Positions 9,085 through 18,008 of a stretch of DNA of 64,000 bases are shown here, piece by piece. The DNA lies in the NCBI RefSeq assembly GCF_900172295.1, contig NZ_FWFL01000009.1:1-64000 (forward strand), read 5' to 3'. A program made the position numbers and the translations under genes. Numbering within the stretch: the first letter of the stretch is position 1; every line of letters begins with the position of its first letter. Under the pieces are notes generated by a model, which had not been told where the DNA came from, searched no databases, and was given only the letters and a program-made list of their open reading frames with translations. Source of the stretch: Roseovarius litorisediminis. Lineage in GTDB: Bacteria; Pseudomonadota; Alphaproteobacteria; Rhodobacterales; Rhodobacteraceae.

Positions 9085-9500
9085 GGTGCGGACCCGGTGA
9101 TTGCGGCATAGCTTTTCAGCCGCTCGGCCAGCGTGCCGGTGTGCAGCTCGAACAGGTGATTGTCGGGACCGTGAAAATACAGCGACCGCCCTTCGCCCTC
9201 GACCCTTGGGCGTGGCGGAAGCAGATCCAGCCCCAAAGCCTTGATGCGGGCCATACAGTTGTCAAATTCGGCTTCCTCAATCTTGAAGGCCACGTGATTG
9301 TATGTGCGCGAGGGCAACGGATCACCCAGCATGGTGGCAATCCAGACCTCGCCCACCAGAAAAAACCGTTCTTCGGACAGCGAGAATTGCTTGTTCTTGC
9401 TGTCATAGACACAAACCGCGCCCAACAGGGATTCAAGAATCGCCTGCATCCGGTCCAGATCGGACACGATGAAAGTGATGTGGGATAGTCCACTGCTCAT
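9081..9500 (-). CDS. fosX: FosX-type epoxide hydrolase (fosfomycin-resistance family)
   Basis: A 139-residue VOC enzyme that closely follows FosX, the manganese-dependent hydrolase that opens the fosfomycin epoxide. Characteristic stretches are LSHITFIVSDLD (first His ligand), RTYNHVAFKI (second His), RPRVEGEGRSLYF and the end DNHLFELHTGTLAERL (Glu ligand). It lacks the lysine-rich features of FosA, so FosX is the better label. In environmental Rhodobacteraceae the native substrate may be a phosphonate or another epoxide. It heads a three-gene operon with an EamA transporter. Confidence 0.85.
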   Translation of the reverse strand: MSSGLSHITFIVSDLDRMQAILESLLGAVCVYDSKNKQFSLSEERFFLVGEVWIATMLGDPLPSRTYNHVAFKIEEAEFDNCMARIKALGLDLLPPRPRVEGEGRSLYFHGPDNHLFELHTGTLAERLKSYAAITGSAP

Positions 9501-9792
9501 TTTTTTGCCTATTCCTGCGCTTGCCTGCCAATCCGTCTACGAATCAAGCTTAGAGCAGCCCGGACAGGATTGTCACGGAAACACCACATTACCTTTACAC
9601 AAATGTCCAAAAGCTAACCTAACGTCAGTTTTGATTTCATCGACCTCGAATTTCAGCACCAAAAAGGGCGGCCCCTGTGGCCGTCCGCTTTTCTTATCGG
9701 GATACGCAATCAACACAGCACCTACTGGCAGGATTGCGCCTGTGACATTCGCGCGCCTTGAAGGTGGCTGTGGCTGGGACTATTCCGCGTGC
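9501..9792. other. Divergent intergenic region with a bidirectional terminator-like hairpin
   Basis: About 290 bp between fosX and the TetR gene. It should hold both promoters. A GC-rich hairpin lies at 9663-9692: arms around GGGCGGCC and GGCCGTCC, A-run before and T-run after. A terminator inside a divergent promoter region suggests a short transcript, such as a small RNA between about 9540 and 9695, but no known RNA family is recognised. Confidence 0.4.
9661..9695. terminator. Bidirectional terminator-like hairpin
   Basis: Eight-pair stem with one G-T pair (9666-9673 with 9679-9686), loop of five, flanked by AAAAA on the left and TTTTCTT on the right. It would work in both directions. It does not follow any annotated gene end, which makes it odd. 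Confidence 0.5.
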
Positions 9793-10353
9793 ATGACATC
9801 CGCCCCCTCAAAACGCTTGAACGCACAGGACTGGTTGCAGACCGGGTTTCAGGCCCTGTTGCAAGATGGCCCCGAGGCCTTGAAAGCCGAACCACTGGCC
9901 CGCCGGCTGGGGGCGACCAAAGGGTCGTTCTACTGGCATTTCGCCGACGTTCCGGCTTATCACGCCGCCCTTCTGGCCCAGTGGGAAACACAGGCCATCA
10001 CCGATATTGTCAACGCCCTGGCTGACGAATACACCGACGTCGGACGACTGCGCCGTATGGGGCAGGTGATCGCCCAGAAAGGCGCGTCCGATCAGATGGG
10101 GCTGACGGCCGAACCCGCAATCCGGGCCTGGGCCAAAGGCAATGCCAAAGCGTTCGAAACCGTTGCCCGTGTGGATGCCAAGCGGTTGGCCTATCTAGGT
10201 GATTTGCTGTACAAGACCGGCATCGGCAATGCAGAAATGGCGCGGATCATCTATGCCGCCAGCATCGGCATGGAAGAGCTGGACGACAGCGATGCCGATC
10301 GCAACGGCGACGCAATGGGATCGCTGGTGGATCTGGTTCTGGCGTTAAGGTAA
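9793..10353 (+). CDS. TetR/AcrR family transcriptional regulator
   Basis: A 186-residue one-component repressor. The N-terminal helix-turn-helix runs from about residue 8 to 55, with LARRLGATKGSFYWHF as the recognition segment. The rest would be the ligand-binding and dimer domain. The start at 9793 gives the normal short TetR leader; the open frame upstream is not protein-like. It is divergent from the FosX-EamA-VOC operon and so is the obvious candidate to control it, although the 290-bp gap leaves room for other arrangements. Confidence 0.85.
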   Translation: MTSAPSKRLNAQDWLQTGFQALLQDGPEALKAEPLARRLGATKGSFYWHFADVPAYHAALLAQWETQAITDIVNALADEYTDVGRLRRMGQVIAQKGASDQMGLTAEPAIRAWAKGNAKAFETVARVDAKRLAYLGDLLYKTGIGNAEMARIIYAASIGMEELDDSDADRNGDAMGSLVDLVLALR

Positions 10354-10358
10354 CCGAT

Positions 10359-10751
10359 ATGCGGCTGACACTGATCATCGTGGCGCTCTGGGTGCTGGTA
10401 AATTGCAGAGGGGATGAAACCGTGGCCGCTTATGGCGCTGCCGGCATTATCTGGCAACTGCACGAAATTGATGGCCAGCCGTTTGAGGCCCGTACCACAC
10501 TCAGCTTCCCGGAAGAGGGCAAACTGTCGGGTGACGCCCCTTGCAACCACTATTTCGGGGCTCAAACGGCACCTTATCCGTGGTTCAAGGCCGAAAACGT
10601 TGGCGCCACGCGCCGCGCCTGCCCCGATCTGGCAGCCGAAACAGTCTATCTTGCCGCGCTTTCCGAAATGAGCCTTGCCGAAGTGGCTGGTGATACGCTG
10701 ATCCTCAGCAATGATGCGGGTCGCGAAATGGTTTTCCGAACCAGCGAATAA
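10359..10751 (+). CDS. META-domain (HslJ-like) secreted protein
   Basis: A 130-residue protein with a hydrophobic N-terminus (residues 1-16) followed by one META domain. The typical pattern of this fold is present: WQLHEIDGQPF, LSFPEEGKLSGDAPCNHYFG and the late CPDLAAETVYLAALSE. E. coli HslJ, a related lipoprotein, is linked to novobiocin tolerance and heat. Cys16 (VNC) sits where a lipobox might be, but the surrounding residues are not a good match. It begins five bases after the TetR gene and is probably co-transcribed. Confidence 0.75.
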   Translation: MRLTLIIVALWVLVNCRGDETVAAYGAAGIIWQLHEIDGQPFEARTTLSFPEEGKLSGDAPCNHYFGAQTAPYPWFKAENVGATRRACPDLAAETVYLAALSEMSLAEVAGDTLILSNDAGREMVFRTSE

Positions 10752-10803
10752 GATCCGGTCAAACACTGGCGACGCAACCCGGTAAAGGTTGACAAGCAAT
10801 TCT

Positions 10804-11544
10804 CTATTCTGCGGCTGAAATCCTCGCCTCAAACCGGTCGACAAACCTTTGCCGTGCCTCGGGCAGCGGCTTGTGCCCCAATTCGGGCGCTAAACGGTTG
10901 CGCAGGAAATACCCGGTCAGGCGAAAACCCTCGACAATCTCGCTATCGGGGGCGGGTCCCTGACCCAGCAGGCAGGGTGGCAGGGGCAACAGCCGGTCAG
11001 CCCATTCCCCGGCGCCTGCGCGCGACACCGCCCGCCCGGTGCGCGGCGAGACATAGCTCAGATCATTCGCCTTGGCGCCATTGACCGCGCAGGCACTCAA
11101 ATCCAGACCAAAGCCCAGCTCTTCCAGCAGGGCCAGTTCCCAGTTGAGATAGGCAAGCGGCCACACCTCACCCTGCCCCAGCAGGTCCAACAGCATCTCG
11201 GTTCGCCGGTAAAGCGCCGGGTGCGCCTCGCGTTCGGGCAGGGAAAAAAGCAACAACGCCGTAACCGCGTTCAACCCCGCCAGCGCCAGCCGGTCGCCCA
11301 TGGATGCCGCAGCACGCGAGCGCAGCGGCTCGACCTGAAAAGTACCCAGGTGATCTTCCAGCCGCGCACGCCACGCCAGGTCCAGTTGCGCACCGGGTTG
11401 TAGCACCGGCGCCAGCTTGCGCGAAGTTCCCCCGCGCACCACCCCCGCATGCCGCCCCCGCGACGGCGTCAACACCTCAATGATCGCCGAGGTTTCACCA
11501 TGTGTCCGGCTGGACAGCAAAATGCCCTGATCGCGCCACTCCAT
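10804..11544 (-). CDS. recO: DNA repair protein RecO
   Basis: RecO helps load RecA onto gapped DNA in the RecFOR pathway. At 246 residues it has normal length. The OB-fold start [26 protein letters not shown] is typical, with the helical domain behind it and a Cys near 150 (LSACAVNG), but not the full zinc-Cys set seen in some RecO. In alphaproteobacteria recO often follows era; here a DUF1491 gene and a universal stress gene lie between them. Confidence 0.93.
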   Translation of the reverse strand: MEWRDQGILLSSRTHGETSAIIEVLTPSRGRHAGVVRGGTSRKLAPVLQPGAQLDLAWRARLEDHLGTFQVEPLRSRAAASMGDRLALAGLNAVTALLLFSLPEREAHPALYRRTEMLLDLLGQGEVWPLAYLNWELALLEELGFGLDLSACAVNGAKANDLSYVSPRTGRAVSRAGAGEWADRLLPLPPCLLGQGPAPDSEIVEGFRLTGYFLRNRLAPELGHKPLPEARQRFVDRFEARISAAE

Positions 11545-11624
11545 CGCTGGTCCCTTGCCCGTTCGGAACCATTCGACACCAGATCACGCAGGTTGCCAAG
11601 CCCCGCACAATTGCGCTGTGAGCA

Positions 11625-12149
11625 TTATCGTACAGACAACACCGAACAACCGGCTTGCTGCACGACTTTCAGTGCCACGCTGCCCAAAAGCATCGTTTTC
11701 ACACGCCCCAGCCCGCGATGCCCCACAACACACATGTCCGTACCGGTCTCGTCAATCATATCAAGAATTGCATCAGCTGTATCGCCTTGCGATATCATGG
11801 TCTTGGTAGTTTTGACGCCCAGTTCCTTGGCGCGATCCACCGCGCGTTTCACGATTTCTTCGCCAATCACCGTGATCAGACGCACAGTGTTGTCGCCAGG
11901 CGCTGTGTCCTTGAACAGCCCCAGCATCGTATCGGGCACGTTTGGGAAATTCACACCGGATGCCTGCGTTGCGTGCCGCACCATGTGTTCAACCTCGGCC
12001 ATCCGCGCCAGCTCGTTGGCGGGGCGTTCAAAATGAAGAACATGGCCCACCGTCAGTGGTACATCAAATTTCGCGGCAAGCTCAGCCGCCTGCTCAACAG
12101 CCCTAGATGAGGCGTCAGACCCGTCCGTTGCCACAAGTATATGTTTCAT
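11625..12149 (-). CDS. Universal stress protein (UspA family)
   Basis: A single Usp domain of 174 residues. It begins MKHILVATDGSDAS and ends with the ATP-binding signature GHRGLGRVKTMLLGS (G-2x-G-9x-G-S), so it probably binds ATP. Start ATG 12149 follows a clear GAGGAG; the longer frame to 12377 has no ribosome site. Such proteins raise survival under starvation or oxidative stress. It stands between the era/DUF1491 operon and recO, with about 80-120 bp on each side, so it may have its own promoter. Confidence 0.9.
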   Translation of the reverse strand: MKHILVATDGSDASSRAVEQAAELAAKFDVPLTVGHVLHFERPANELARMAEVEHMVRHATQASGVNFPNVPDTMLGLFKDTAPGDNTVRLITVIGEEIVKRAVDRAKELGVKTTKTMISQGDTADAILDMIDETGTDMCVVGHRGLGRVKTMLLGSVALKVVQQAGCSVLSVR

Positions 12150-12267
12150 TTTTTTCTCCTCATTTCGCGGCCCGCGCCATTGGCAGGGTGAAATTAAGGA
12201 TAATGGAGCAAACGCTCCGGCGCATTGACGTGCGTCAACGCGGGTGTCGTGCATCAGACCGGGCCTG

Positions 12268-12600
12268 TCAGTCGGACAGGCCTTCCTCATCCAGCAAGTG
12301 ACGTCCTGTGCGGTCTTCAACCTCGATGACCCAAAGGTCAGGGTCAAAGCTGCGCTGCCGGGCAATGGCGAGGTCAACCGCCGGCTCGTCCCCGTCGGTC
12401 AGAACCACCCATTTACGATCGCCACTCATCAGATCGAAAGAGCGCTGATAAGCTATCGCGCGCCCGTCCAGCGTGTTCAGCTTGATCAGAACAGCGCCTG
12501 CCGTGTTGTCGCCATGGGCCACCACAAAAGCAGGAATTTCATGCAGGCGCAAACGTGTCAGATAGGCCTGCACCCAGAACTCTGCCGTCAGGCGTGTCAC
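12268..12600 (-). CDS. DUF1491 family protein
   Basis: A 110-residue protein conserved in alphaproteobacteria next to era. The family pattern is visible: LTAEFWVQAYLTRL, GDNTAGAVLIKLN, WVVLTDGDEPAVDLAIARQ and DPDLWVIEVEDR. No function is known. GTG start at 12600 overlaps the stop of era by four bases (GTGA), so the two are translationally coupled. That coupling suggests a role tied to ribosome assembly or RNA metabolism. Confidence 0.85.
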   Translation of the reverse strand: MTRLTAEFWVQAYLTRLRLHEIPAFVVAHGDNTAGAVLIKLNTLDGRAIAYQRSFDLMSGDRKWVVLTDGDEPAVDLAIARQRSFDPDLWVIEVEDRTGRHLLDEEGLSD

Positions 12601-13502
12601 GTATTGCCGTCCTTGAAATCAAGGCCCATTTCGGAATACCGCTCGGACTCTTCCAGCCAGTTGGGCCGGACCTTGACCTGCAGAAACAGATGAATGCGAC
12701 GCCCCAGAAACTCTTCCAGTTCTTCGCGCGCGGCCTTGCTGACCGCCTTGATCGTCTCGCCTTTGTTGCCCAGTACGATGCCTTTATGGCCGTCGCGCAT
12801 GACATAAATGATCTGGTCAATCCTGGCCGAGCCATCCTTGCGCTCTTCCCATTGTTCGGTCTCGACGGTCAACTGATAGGGCAGTTCCTGATGCAATCGC
12901 AGGGTCAGCTTTTCGCGGGTGATTTCCGCGGCAATCATCCGCATGGGCAGATCGGCGATCTGGTCTTCGGGGTATAGCCAGGGGCCTTCGGGCAGTTGCC
13001 CGGCAAGCCACTGGCGCATCGCATCCACGCCATGGCCCTTTTCGGCTGAAATCATGAAGGTCTCGGCAAATTCGAACTTTTCATTCAGGTCCTTGGCCAG
13101 CCCCAGCAACGCCTCGGATTTCACCCGGTCGATCTTGTTGATGGCCAGCGCCACCGTGCGCCCCCTGGTGACATCGCCCAGCCCCTCAAGGATGTTTTCC
13201 ACCCCTTCGGTGATACCGCGATTGGCTTCGACAAGCAGAACAACCACGTCAGCATCCGACGCCCCGCCCCAGGCGGCGGCAACCATCGCACGGTCCAGAC
13301 GGCGGCGCGGCTTGAACAGGCCCGGCGTGTCAACGAACACCAGTTGCGCCTCGCCCTCGATCGCGACACCACGGATGCGCGCGCGCGTGGTCTGCACCTT
13401 GTGTGTAACAATTGAAACCTTGGCGCCCACCATGCGGTTCAGCAGCGTGGATTTGCCCGCATTGGGCTCTCCGATCAGGGCGATAAATCCGGCGCGGGTC
13501 AT
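12597..13502 (-). CDS. era: GTPase Era
   Basis: Era is an essential GTPase that binds the 3' end of 16S rRNA and helps 30S maturation. The 301-residue protein has the P-loop GEPNAGKST, the DTPG switch, NKID and the C-terminal KH domain with GNKGETIK. It overlaps rnc upstream and DUF1491 downstream by four bases each, making a tight cotranslated run. Confidence 0.97.
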   Translation of the reverse strand: MTRAGFIALIGEPNAGKSTLLNRMVGAKVSIVTHKVQTTRARIRGVAIEGEAQLVFVDTPGLFKPRRRLDRAMVAAAWGGASDADVVVLLVEANRGITEGVENILEGLGDVTRGRTVALAINKIDRVKSEALLGLAKDLNEKFEFAETFMISAEKGHGVDAMRQWLAGQLPEGPWLYPEDQIADLPMRMIAAEITREKLTLRLHQELPYQLTVETEQWEERKDGSARIDQIIYVMRDGHKGIVLGNKGETIKAVSKAAREELEEFLGRRIHLFLQVKVRPNWLEESERYSEMGLDFKDGNT

Positions 13503-14182
13503 GAGTTTTCCAATCTGTCCAGAAGGGCACGGGCGGCAGCCTGCTCAGCCTGGCGTTTTGATCCGGCCGTTGCCTGACTGCTTTCACCATTGTCCAGCCG
13601 GACCGCGATGGTGAATTGCGGCGCGTGGTCGGGACCGGACCGTGCTGTTTCAACGTAGGACGGCGGTTGAAACCCAAGCGCCTGCGCCCATTCCTGCAGC
13701 GCTGTTTTGGCGTCGCGCGCGTCGGCCTCGACCGCGCTCACACGATCACCCCAAAGGCGCAGGATCATGTCGCGAGCCACGTCAAAGCCGGCATCGCGGT
13801 AAACGGCGGCAATGACCGCCTCCATCGCATCGCCCAGCAGGGCCTGCTTGCGCCGTCCGCCCGACATCATCTCGGACCGGCCCAGTTTCAGCACCACGCC
13901 AATATCCACCTCGCGCGCGACGTCGGCGCAGGTTTCCTTGCGCACCAGCGCGTTGAAACGCGGCGCCAACTGACCTTCCGACGCGGATTTGTCATGCTCC
14001 AGCAAGGCCTCGGCCATCACCAGCCCCAGCACACGGTCGCCCAGAAATTCAAGTCGCTGATTGTCGTCTCGTGTAACCGAGGACATCGAAGAATGGGTCA
14101 CCGCGCGCACCAGAAGCTCGGGTCGGTTAAATTGATGCCCCAACCGCGCCTCAAGCGCTTTCAAATCCGCTGATAATTTCAA
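13499..14182 (-). CDS. rnc: Ribonuclease III
   Basis: Double-strand-specific endoribonuclease that processes rRNA precursors and regulatory RNAs. The catalytic signature [14 protein letters not shown] is intact, with the second acidic site [14 protein letters not shown], and a C-terminal dsRNA-binding domain ending [15 protein letters not shown]. The only reasonable start is TTG at 14182, which overlaps the lepB stop (TTGA); no ATG or GTG fits the conserved N-terminus. The 227-residue length is normal. Confidence 0.96.
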   Translation of the reverse strand: MKLSADLKALEARLGHQFNRPELLVRAVTHSSMSSVTRDDNQRLEFLGDRVLGLVMAEALLEHDKSASEGQLAPRFNALVRKETCADVAREVDIGVVLKLGRSEMMSGGRRKQALLGDAMEAVIAAVYRDAGFDVARDMILRLWGDRVSAVEADARDAKTALQEWAQALGFQPPSYVETARSGPDHAPQFTIAVRLDNGESSQATAGSKRQAEQAAARALLDRLENS

Positions 14183-15015
14183 TCCAGCCCCTCGAAAAAG
14201 CGATCACTGCGCCATGTCCAGAAGAACAGCATCGAGCGTCCCGCGGACGAGAACATCACCCGGTCCGCGCGACCAATCAGGTTTTCAAAGGGTACAAAGC
14301 CGACCCCGCCCACAGCTTGCGGAAAGCGGCTGTCGGTCGAGTTGTCGCGGTTATCACCCATGAAGAAATAGTGCCCCTCCGGCACCGAATAGACGCCCGT
14401 GTTATCCGATCTCTGATCGCCAATATTGATGATGTTATGCGACCGGCCACCCGGCAGCGTTTCGATCTGGCGGGACTTGATGCAATCGGCGCCATTGCCC
14501 ACCACACCATTTTCGCAACGGGGGCGAAGGCGCATCGGGCCTTGCTGGGCAAACTCTTCAACAAAATCACCGGCAGGTTCCAGCTTGACGGGCTCGTCGT
14601 TGATATGCAGCACCCCGTTTTTCATCTGCACTTTATCGCCGGGCAACCCGATCAGGCGTTTGATGAAATCCGAACCTTGCACCGGATGGCGAAAGACGAT
14701 GATATCTCCGCGCTTGGGTTCTCCGGCCCAAATCCGGGTGTTATCGCCGTCAAGGAACCCACAAATATCCGCCGCGTCGATGTCGAGACCCAGGCGCTGA
14801 ATGCGAATAGACGGGCATGACGCATAGGAATAGCCGTAGGCCATCTTGTTGACGAACAGGAAATCGCCAATCAGCAGTGTGTCCTTCATCGACCCCGAGG
14901 GTATCCAGAATGGCTGAAAAAAGATCGTGCGGAAAATGCCCGCAATCACAAGCGCCCAGAACACCGTCTTGATGGTCTCAATGATGCCGTTACTTTTTTT
15001 AGCTTCGTCGGCCAT
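14179..15015 (-). CDS. lepB: Signal peptidase I
   Basis: Membrane serine protease that removes signal peptides from exported proteins. One N-terminal membrane helix (about 15-35) is followed by the nucleophile motif PSGSM (Ser42) and the lysine motif [10 protein letters not shown]; the late box [11 protein letters not shown] is also present. Length is 278 residues from ATG 15015, which has GGAGAG in front. Translationally linked to rnc by a TTGA overlap. Confidence 0.96.
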   Translation of the reverse strand: MADEAKKSNGIIETIKTVFWALVIAGIFRTIFFQPFWIPSGSMKDTLLIGDFLFVNKMAYGYSYASCPSIRIQRLGLDIDAADICGFLDGDNTRIWAGEPKRGDIIVFRHPVQGSDFIKRLIGLPGDKVQMKNGVLHINDEPVKLEPAGDFVEEFAQQGPMRLRPRCENGVVGNGADCIKSRQIETLPGGRSHNIINIGDQRSDNTGVYSVPEGHYFFMGDNRDNSTDSRFPQAVGGVGFVPFENLIGRADRVMFSSAGRSMLFFWTWRSDRFFEGLD

Positions 15016-15087
15016 TGATCTCTCCACAAAGGTTTCCGGCGCTACATGCGGTGCGCGGGCCGGGGTGTCAAGGCGGGCGCCGTTTGC

Positions 15088-15489
15088 TCAGACAACAGGC
15101 CGCGCCTCGATCACAACAAAGGCCTGTGCCCAGGGGTGATCATCGGTCAGGGTGACGTGAATGATCGCCTCAAAGCCCGGCGGTGTCATATCTGCCAGTC
15201 GCTCGGCTGCCCAGCCGGTGACATGCATGACCGGCTGGCCGGTATCCAGGTTGGACACCGCCATGTCTTTCCACGATATTCCCATGCGTAAACCGGTGCC
15301 CAGTGCCTTTGAACAGGCTTCTTTGGCGGCCCATCTCTTGGCATAGGTGCCGGGGGTATCGGCGCGGCGCTCGGCCTTGCGCTGTTCGGTCTCGGTAAAG
15401 ACGCGGTTGCGAAACCGGTCACCGAACCGCTCTAACGTTCCGGCGATCCGGTCGATATTCGCCAGGTCAGTGCCAATACCCAGAATCAT
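15088..15489 (-). CDS. acpS: Holo-[acyl-carrier-protein] synthase
   Basis: Transfers 4'-phosphopantetheine from CoA to apo-ACP for fatty acid synthesis. The 133-residue protein has the conserved start [14 protein letters not shown] (Asp metal ligand) and the second motif [17 protein letters not shown] (Glu ligand). It lies 72 bp before lepB, downstream of pdxJ, in the usual alphaproteobacterial order. Confidence 0.96.
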   Translation of the reverse strand: MILGIGTDLANIDRIAGTLERFGDRFRNRVFTETEQRKAERRADTPGTYAKRWAAKEACSKALGTGLRMGISWKDMAVSNLDTGQPVMHVTGWAAERLADMTPPGFEAIIHVTLTDDHPWAQAFVVIEARPVV

Positions 15490-15596
15490 CGCGGCAGCGC
15501 CGGGCGGATCAGCGCCTCACCGCCAAGGGCAAAAAGCGCGGCACTTACCTCGTCAATCCGGCCGATCAAGATCAGAGATGTTTCATAGCCGATCAT
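15486..15596 (-). CDS. Possible 36-residue small protein coupled to acpS
   Basis: A short frame starting at ATG 15596, with GAGGG about eight bases before it, and ending in a TGA that overlaps the acpS ATG (ATGA at 15486-15489). It would encode [18 protein letters not shown] and 18 more residues. The four-base overlap is the arrangement seen at most joints in this operon, which favours a real small gene or leader peptide. The protein resembles nothing I know, and the frame could be chance. Confidence 0.35.
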   Translation of the reverse strand: MIGYETSLILIGRIDEVSAALFALGGEALIRPALPR

Positions 15597-15628
15597 CAAG
15601 CCTGCCCTCTTGTAAATGTCCGCTGATC

Positions 15629-16081
15629 TTATTCCTGGTGGCCAGCATTGCGGGCCTGTGCTTTCAACTCGTTCCTTGCCCCCATCCAGAAGGAAAACCG
15701 AGCCCCCAGAACAAAGAAAACCATCATCACACCGGTTACGATGCTCAGCGCTGAAAAACCGACCGGTGTCAGAAAATACCCCAGCATTCCCGGCAGGGCT
15801 GACATGAAAATGGCTGAACACCCCATCGTCACGCCCATTCCTACCAGGCCGAAAAGCACCGATTGCTGCCAGGCCCACGCGCCCTTGGGCAGGGCCCTTT
15901 CAGCCTTTGCATATGCGGTTCCCTCCATCATCGAGACCAGGATGATCGGCACCAACGTCGCCCCGGACGAGCGCATGTTGTAATTCAGAAATTTCTGCAT
16001 GACGTAGATGAAAACCGCGACAGCAACTACGGCCAGCGCATAGCGTATCACAAATCGGGACCAGTTGGTGGAGTAGGTCAT
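15629..16081 (-). CDS. ABZJ_00895 family membrane protein (copy 2)
   Basis: A 150-residue protein with four membrane helices: an amphipathic N-terminus, then helices near 12-30, 40-55, 70-92 and 105-130. It resembles the ABZJ_00895 family of unknown function. It overlaps its paralogue upstream by four bases. Two diverged copies side by side inside the pdxJ-acpS operon suggest a two-subunit membrane unit. Confidence 0.7.
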   Translation of the reverse strand: MTYSTNWSRFVIRYALAVVAVAVFIYVMQKFLNYNMRSSGATLVPIILVSMMEGTAYAKAERALPKGAWAWQQSVLFGLVGMGVTMGCSAIFMSALPGMLGYFLTPVGFSALSIVTGVMMVFFVLGARFSFWMGARNELKAQARNAGHQE

Positions 16082-16524
16082 GTTCCGCCTTTCGTATCAT
16101 TGCGCCGTGCCGCAGCGCTCAATTCGGTAGAAATACCGATGCCCAGAAAAAACCGGTTTGAAATAAGATAGCCCACCGCATAGATCGCCAGCACTACGTT
16201 GAACTGCATCGACATCACCGGGGCAATGGCCAACTTGGCAAATTCCGGCACCACTGCCGGGCCCACAAAGGCCAGCAAGATGTTCAGCGCCAGGGCAATA
16301 ATAGTGGCTATCCAGGTGAACCGCCAGGCTTCAGCCGTGGTGGCCTTGCGCCCGCTGGTGCGCGCAAATCTCTGCCCTTCGATCAGGGCGCCGATCATCG
16401 CAGGCACAAGGACTTGCGCCGAAGATCCAAGCGCCGATTGCAGTGTCGTATTTACAAAAGTGATCAGCAGCGCGGCGCCAATGGCCACAACCAGAAACAC
16501 AATCGTGTAGCGGGGATAATTCAT
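16078..16524 (-). CDS. ABZJ_00895 family membrane protein (copy 1)
   Basis: A 148-residue protein with four hydrophobic helices and the same plan as the next gene: a short basic start, [15 protein letters not shown] after helix 2 (compare PIILVSMMEGTAYAK in the neighbour), and a basic tail. The start overlaps the pdxJ stop by four bases (ATGA), so it is coupled to pyridoxine synthesis genes. Function unknown. Confidence 0.7.
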   Translation of the reverse strand: MNYPRYTIVFLVVAIGAALLITFVNTTLQSALGSSAQVLVPAMIGALIEGQRFARTSGRKATTAEAWRFTWIATIIALALNILLAFVGPAVVPEFAKLAIAPVMSMQFNVVLAIYAVGYLISNRFFLGIGISTELSAAARRNDTKGGT

Positions 16525-17291
16525 CCGACCGAGCGATAGGCTTCACCACGCGCCTCATCCATCAGGCGCCGCATTTCGACGATTGCCGGGGCCAGCCCCA
16601 GAAAGATCGCCTCGCCGATCAGGAAGTGACCAATATTCAGCTCTTTCACCTCGGGAAAGGCGGCGATCGGCTTTACCGTTTCATAGGTCAGGCCATGGCC
16701 GGCATGCACCTCAAGACCCAGCGAATGGGCATAGGCGGACATCTCGCGCAGCGACTGGTATTCGCGGTCGCGATCCTTGATCCGGCCCTCGGCATGAGCG
16801 TCACAATAGGCGCCTGTGTGCAGTTCAATGATTTGCGCGCCGATCCGGGCTGCGGCATCAATCTGACGGGCATCGGCCGCGATAAAGATCGACACCCGGC
16901 ACCCCACCTCGCGCAGCGGCGCAATGAAATGCGCCAGCCGGTTTTCCTCACGCGCCACTTCCAGCCCGCCTTCGGTTGTGCGCTCCTCACGCTTTTCGGG
17001 CACGATACAGACCGCGTGCGGCTTGTGACGCAGAGCAATCGCCTGCATCTCTTCTGTCGCGGCCATCTCGAAATTCAGCGGCACCGAAAGAACGTCCATC
17101 AATCCGTCAATGTCTGCGTCCGAAATGTGCCGGCGGTCTTCGCGCAGATGGGCAGTAATGCCATCGGCGCCTGCCTCTTCGGCAATTTTGGCTGCCCGCA
17201 GCGGATCGGGGTAATCACCGCCACGCGCGTTGCGCACAGTTGCAACATGATCGATATTCACGCCAAGCCGCAATTTTTCGTCCGTGGCCAT
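16521..17291 (-). CDS. pdxJ: Pyridoxine 5'-phosphate synthase
   Basis: Condenses 1-deoxyxylulose 5-phosphate with 3-amino-2-oxopropyl phosphate to give pyridoxine 5'-phosphate, the last ring-forming step of vitamin B6 synthesis. A 256-residue TIM barrel with [17 protein letters not shown] near the start, [12 protein letters not shown] and [12 protein letters not shown]. It is the first gene of the leftward operon that runs on to era. Confidence 0.96.
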   Translation of the reverse strand: MATDEKLRLGVNIDHVATVRNARGGDYPDPLRAAKIAEEAGADGITAHLREDRRHISDADIDGLMDVLSVPLNFEMAATEEMQAIALRHKPHAVCIVPEKREERTTEGGLEVAREENRLAHFIAPLREVGCRVSIFIAADARQIDAAARIGAQIIELHTGAYCDAHAEGRIKDRDREYQSLREMSAYAHSLGLEVHAGHGLTYETVKPIAAFPEVKELNIGHFLIGEAIFLGLAPAIVEMRRLMDEARGEAYRSVG

Positions 17292-17333
17292 AACAGCCCC
17301 CTTTTTTGATCAAACTCTGAGTCGCCGTTAAAT

Positions 17334-17996
17334 CTAGTCCGGATTTTTCTTGGCGTCAGCCTTGGCAGCGGCTTTTTCTTTCATCGCTTCCCATTTAGCC
17401 TTGATCGCGCCTTTTCGGCGGTTCTGGTAGGCCTGTATCAGTGGCAGGCTGACGTAATACCCGATCAACCCGGTAATAAGGCCGGGAATGATACCGCCGA
17501 TCATGTAGGGAAAGAAAACCTCGTCATAAAAGATATGCAGGTCGGTCCAGTCGGCATTGGCGTCGGTGAACAACGCGAACAGGTTTTCCTTCAGGTCCCG
17601 CCCCGCCCCGACAAAAGCCTCTCCCAATGAATGATGCACGTCGGAATTCTGCGAAATGTGTTTGCCCAACAGGAAATAACCGGTCTGCAACGAAATCGCC
17701 GCAATCGGCACAAAGGTCACCGGGTTGCCGAAAAATGTTGCCAGCAAAGCTGCAACGATATTGCCACGCAAAATCCAGGCAACCAGTATCGCTGCCACAA
17801 AGTGCATGCCAAAAAACGGTGAGTAGGTCACAAAAATTCCGGCAAAGATCCCGCGTGCAATGCGATGCGGCGGGTCGGGCAATCGACGCAAACGGTGTTT
17901 GACATAGTGAAATGCGCGCGTCCAACCGCCCTTGGGCCAGAAAAAATCTGACACAACCTTCCATGCTGGGCGTCTGTCTCGGCGCTTGAAGACCAC
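17334..17996 (-). CDS. DUF2062 domain membrane protein
   Basis: A 220-residue protein with three or four hydrophobic segments and the DUF2062 pattern: PHRIARGIFAGIFVTYSPFFGMHF, ATFFGNPVTFVPI. The C-terminal 25 residues are Lys/Ala-rich. Start GTG 17996 follows AGGAG, which lies just after the rsh stop codon, so it is probably translated from the rsh message. Function unknown; often found near rsh and pdxJ in this order. Confidence 0.8.
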   Translation of the reverse strand: MVFKRRDRRPAWKVVSDFFWPKGGWTRAFHYVKHRLRRLPDPPHRIARGIFAGIFVTYSPFFGMHFVAAILVAWILRGNIVAALLATFFGNPVTFVPIAAISLQTGYFLLGKHISQNSDVHHSLGEAFVGAGRDLKENLFALFTDANADWTDLHIFYDEVFFPYMIGGIIPGLITGLIGYYVSLPLIQAYQNRRKGAIKAKWEAMKEKAAAKADAKKNPD

Positions 17997-18008
17997 GTCT
18001 CGCGGCTC

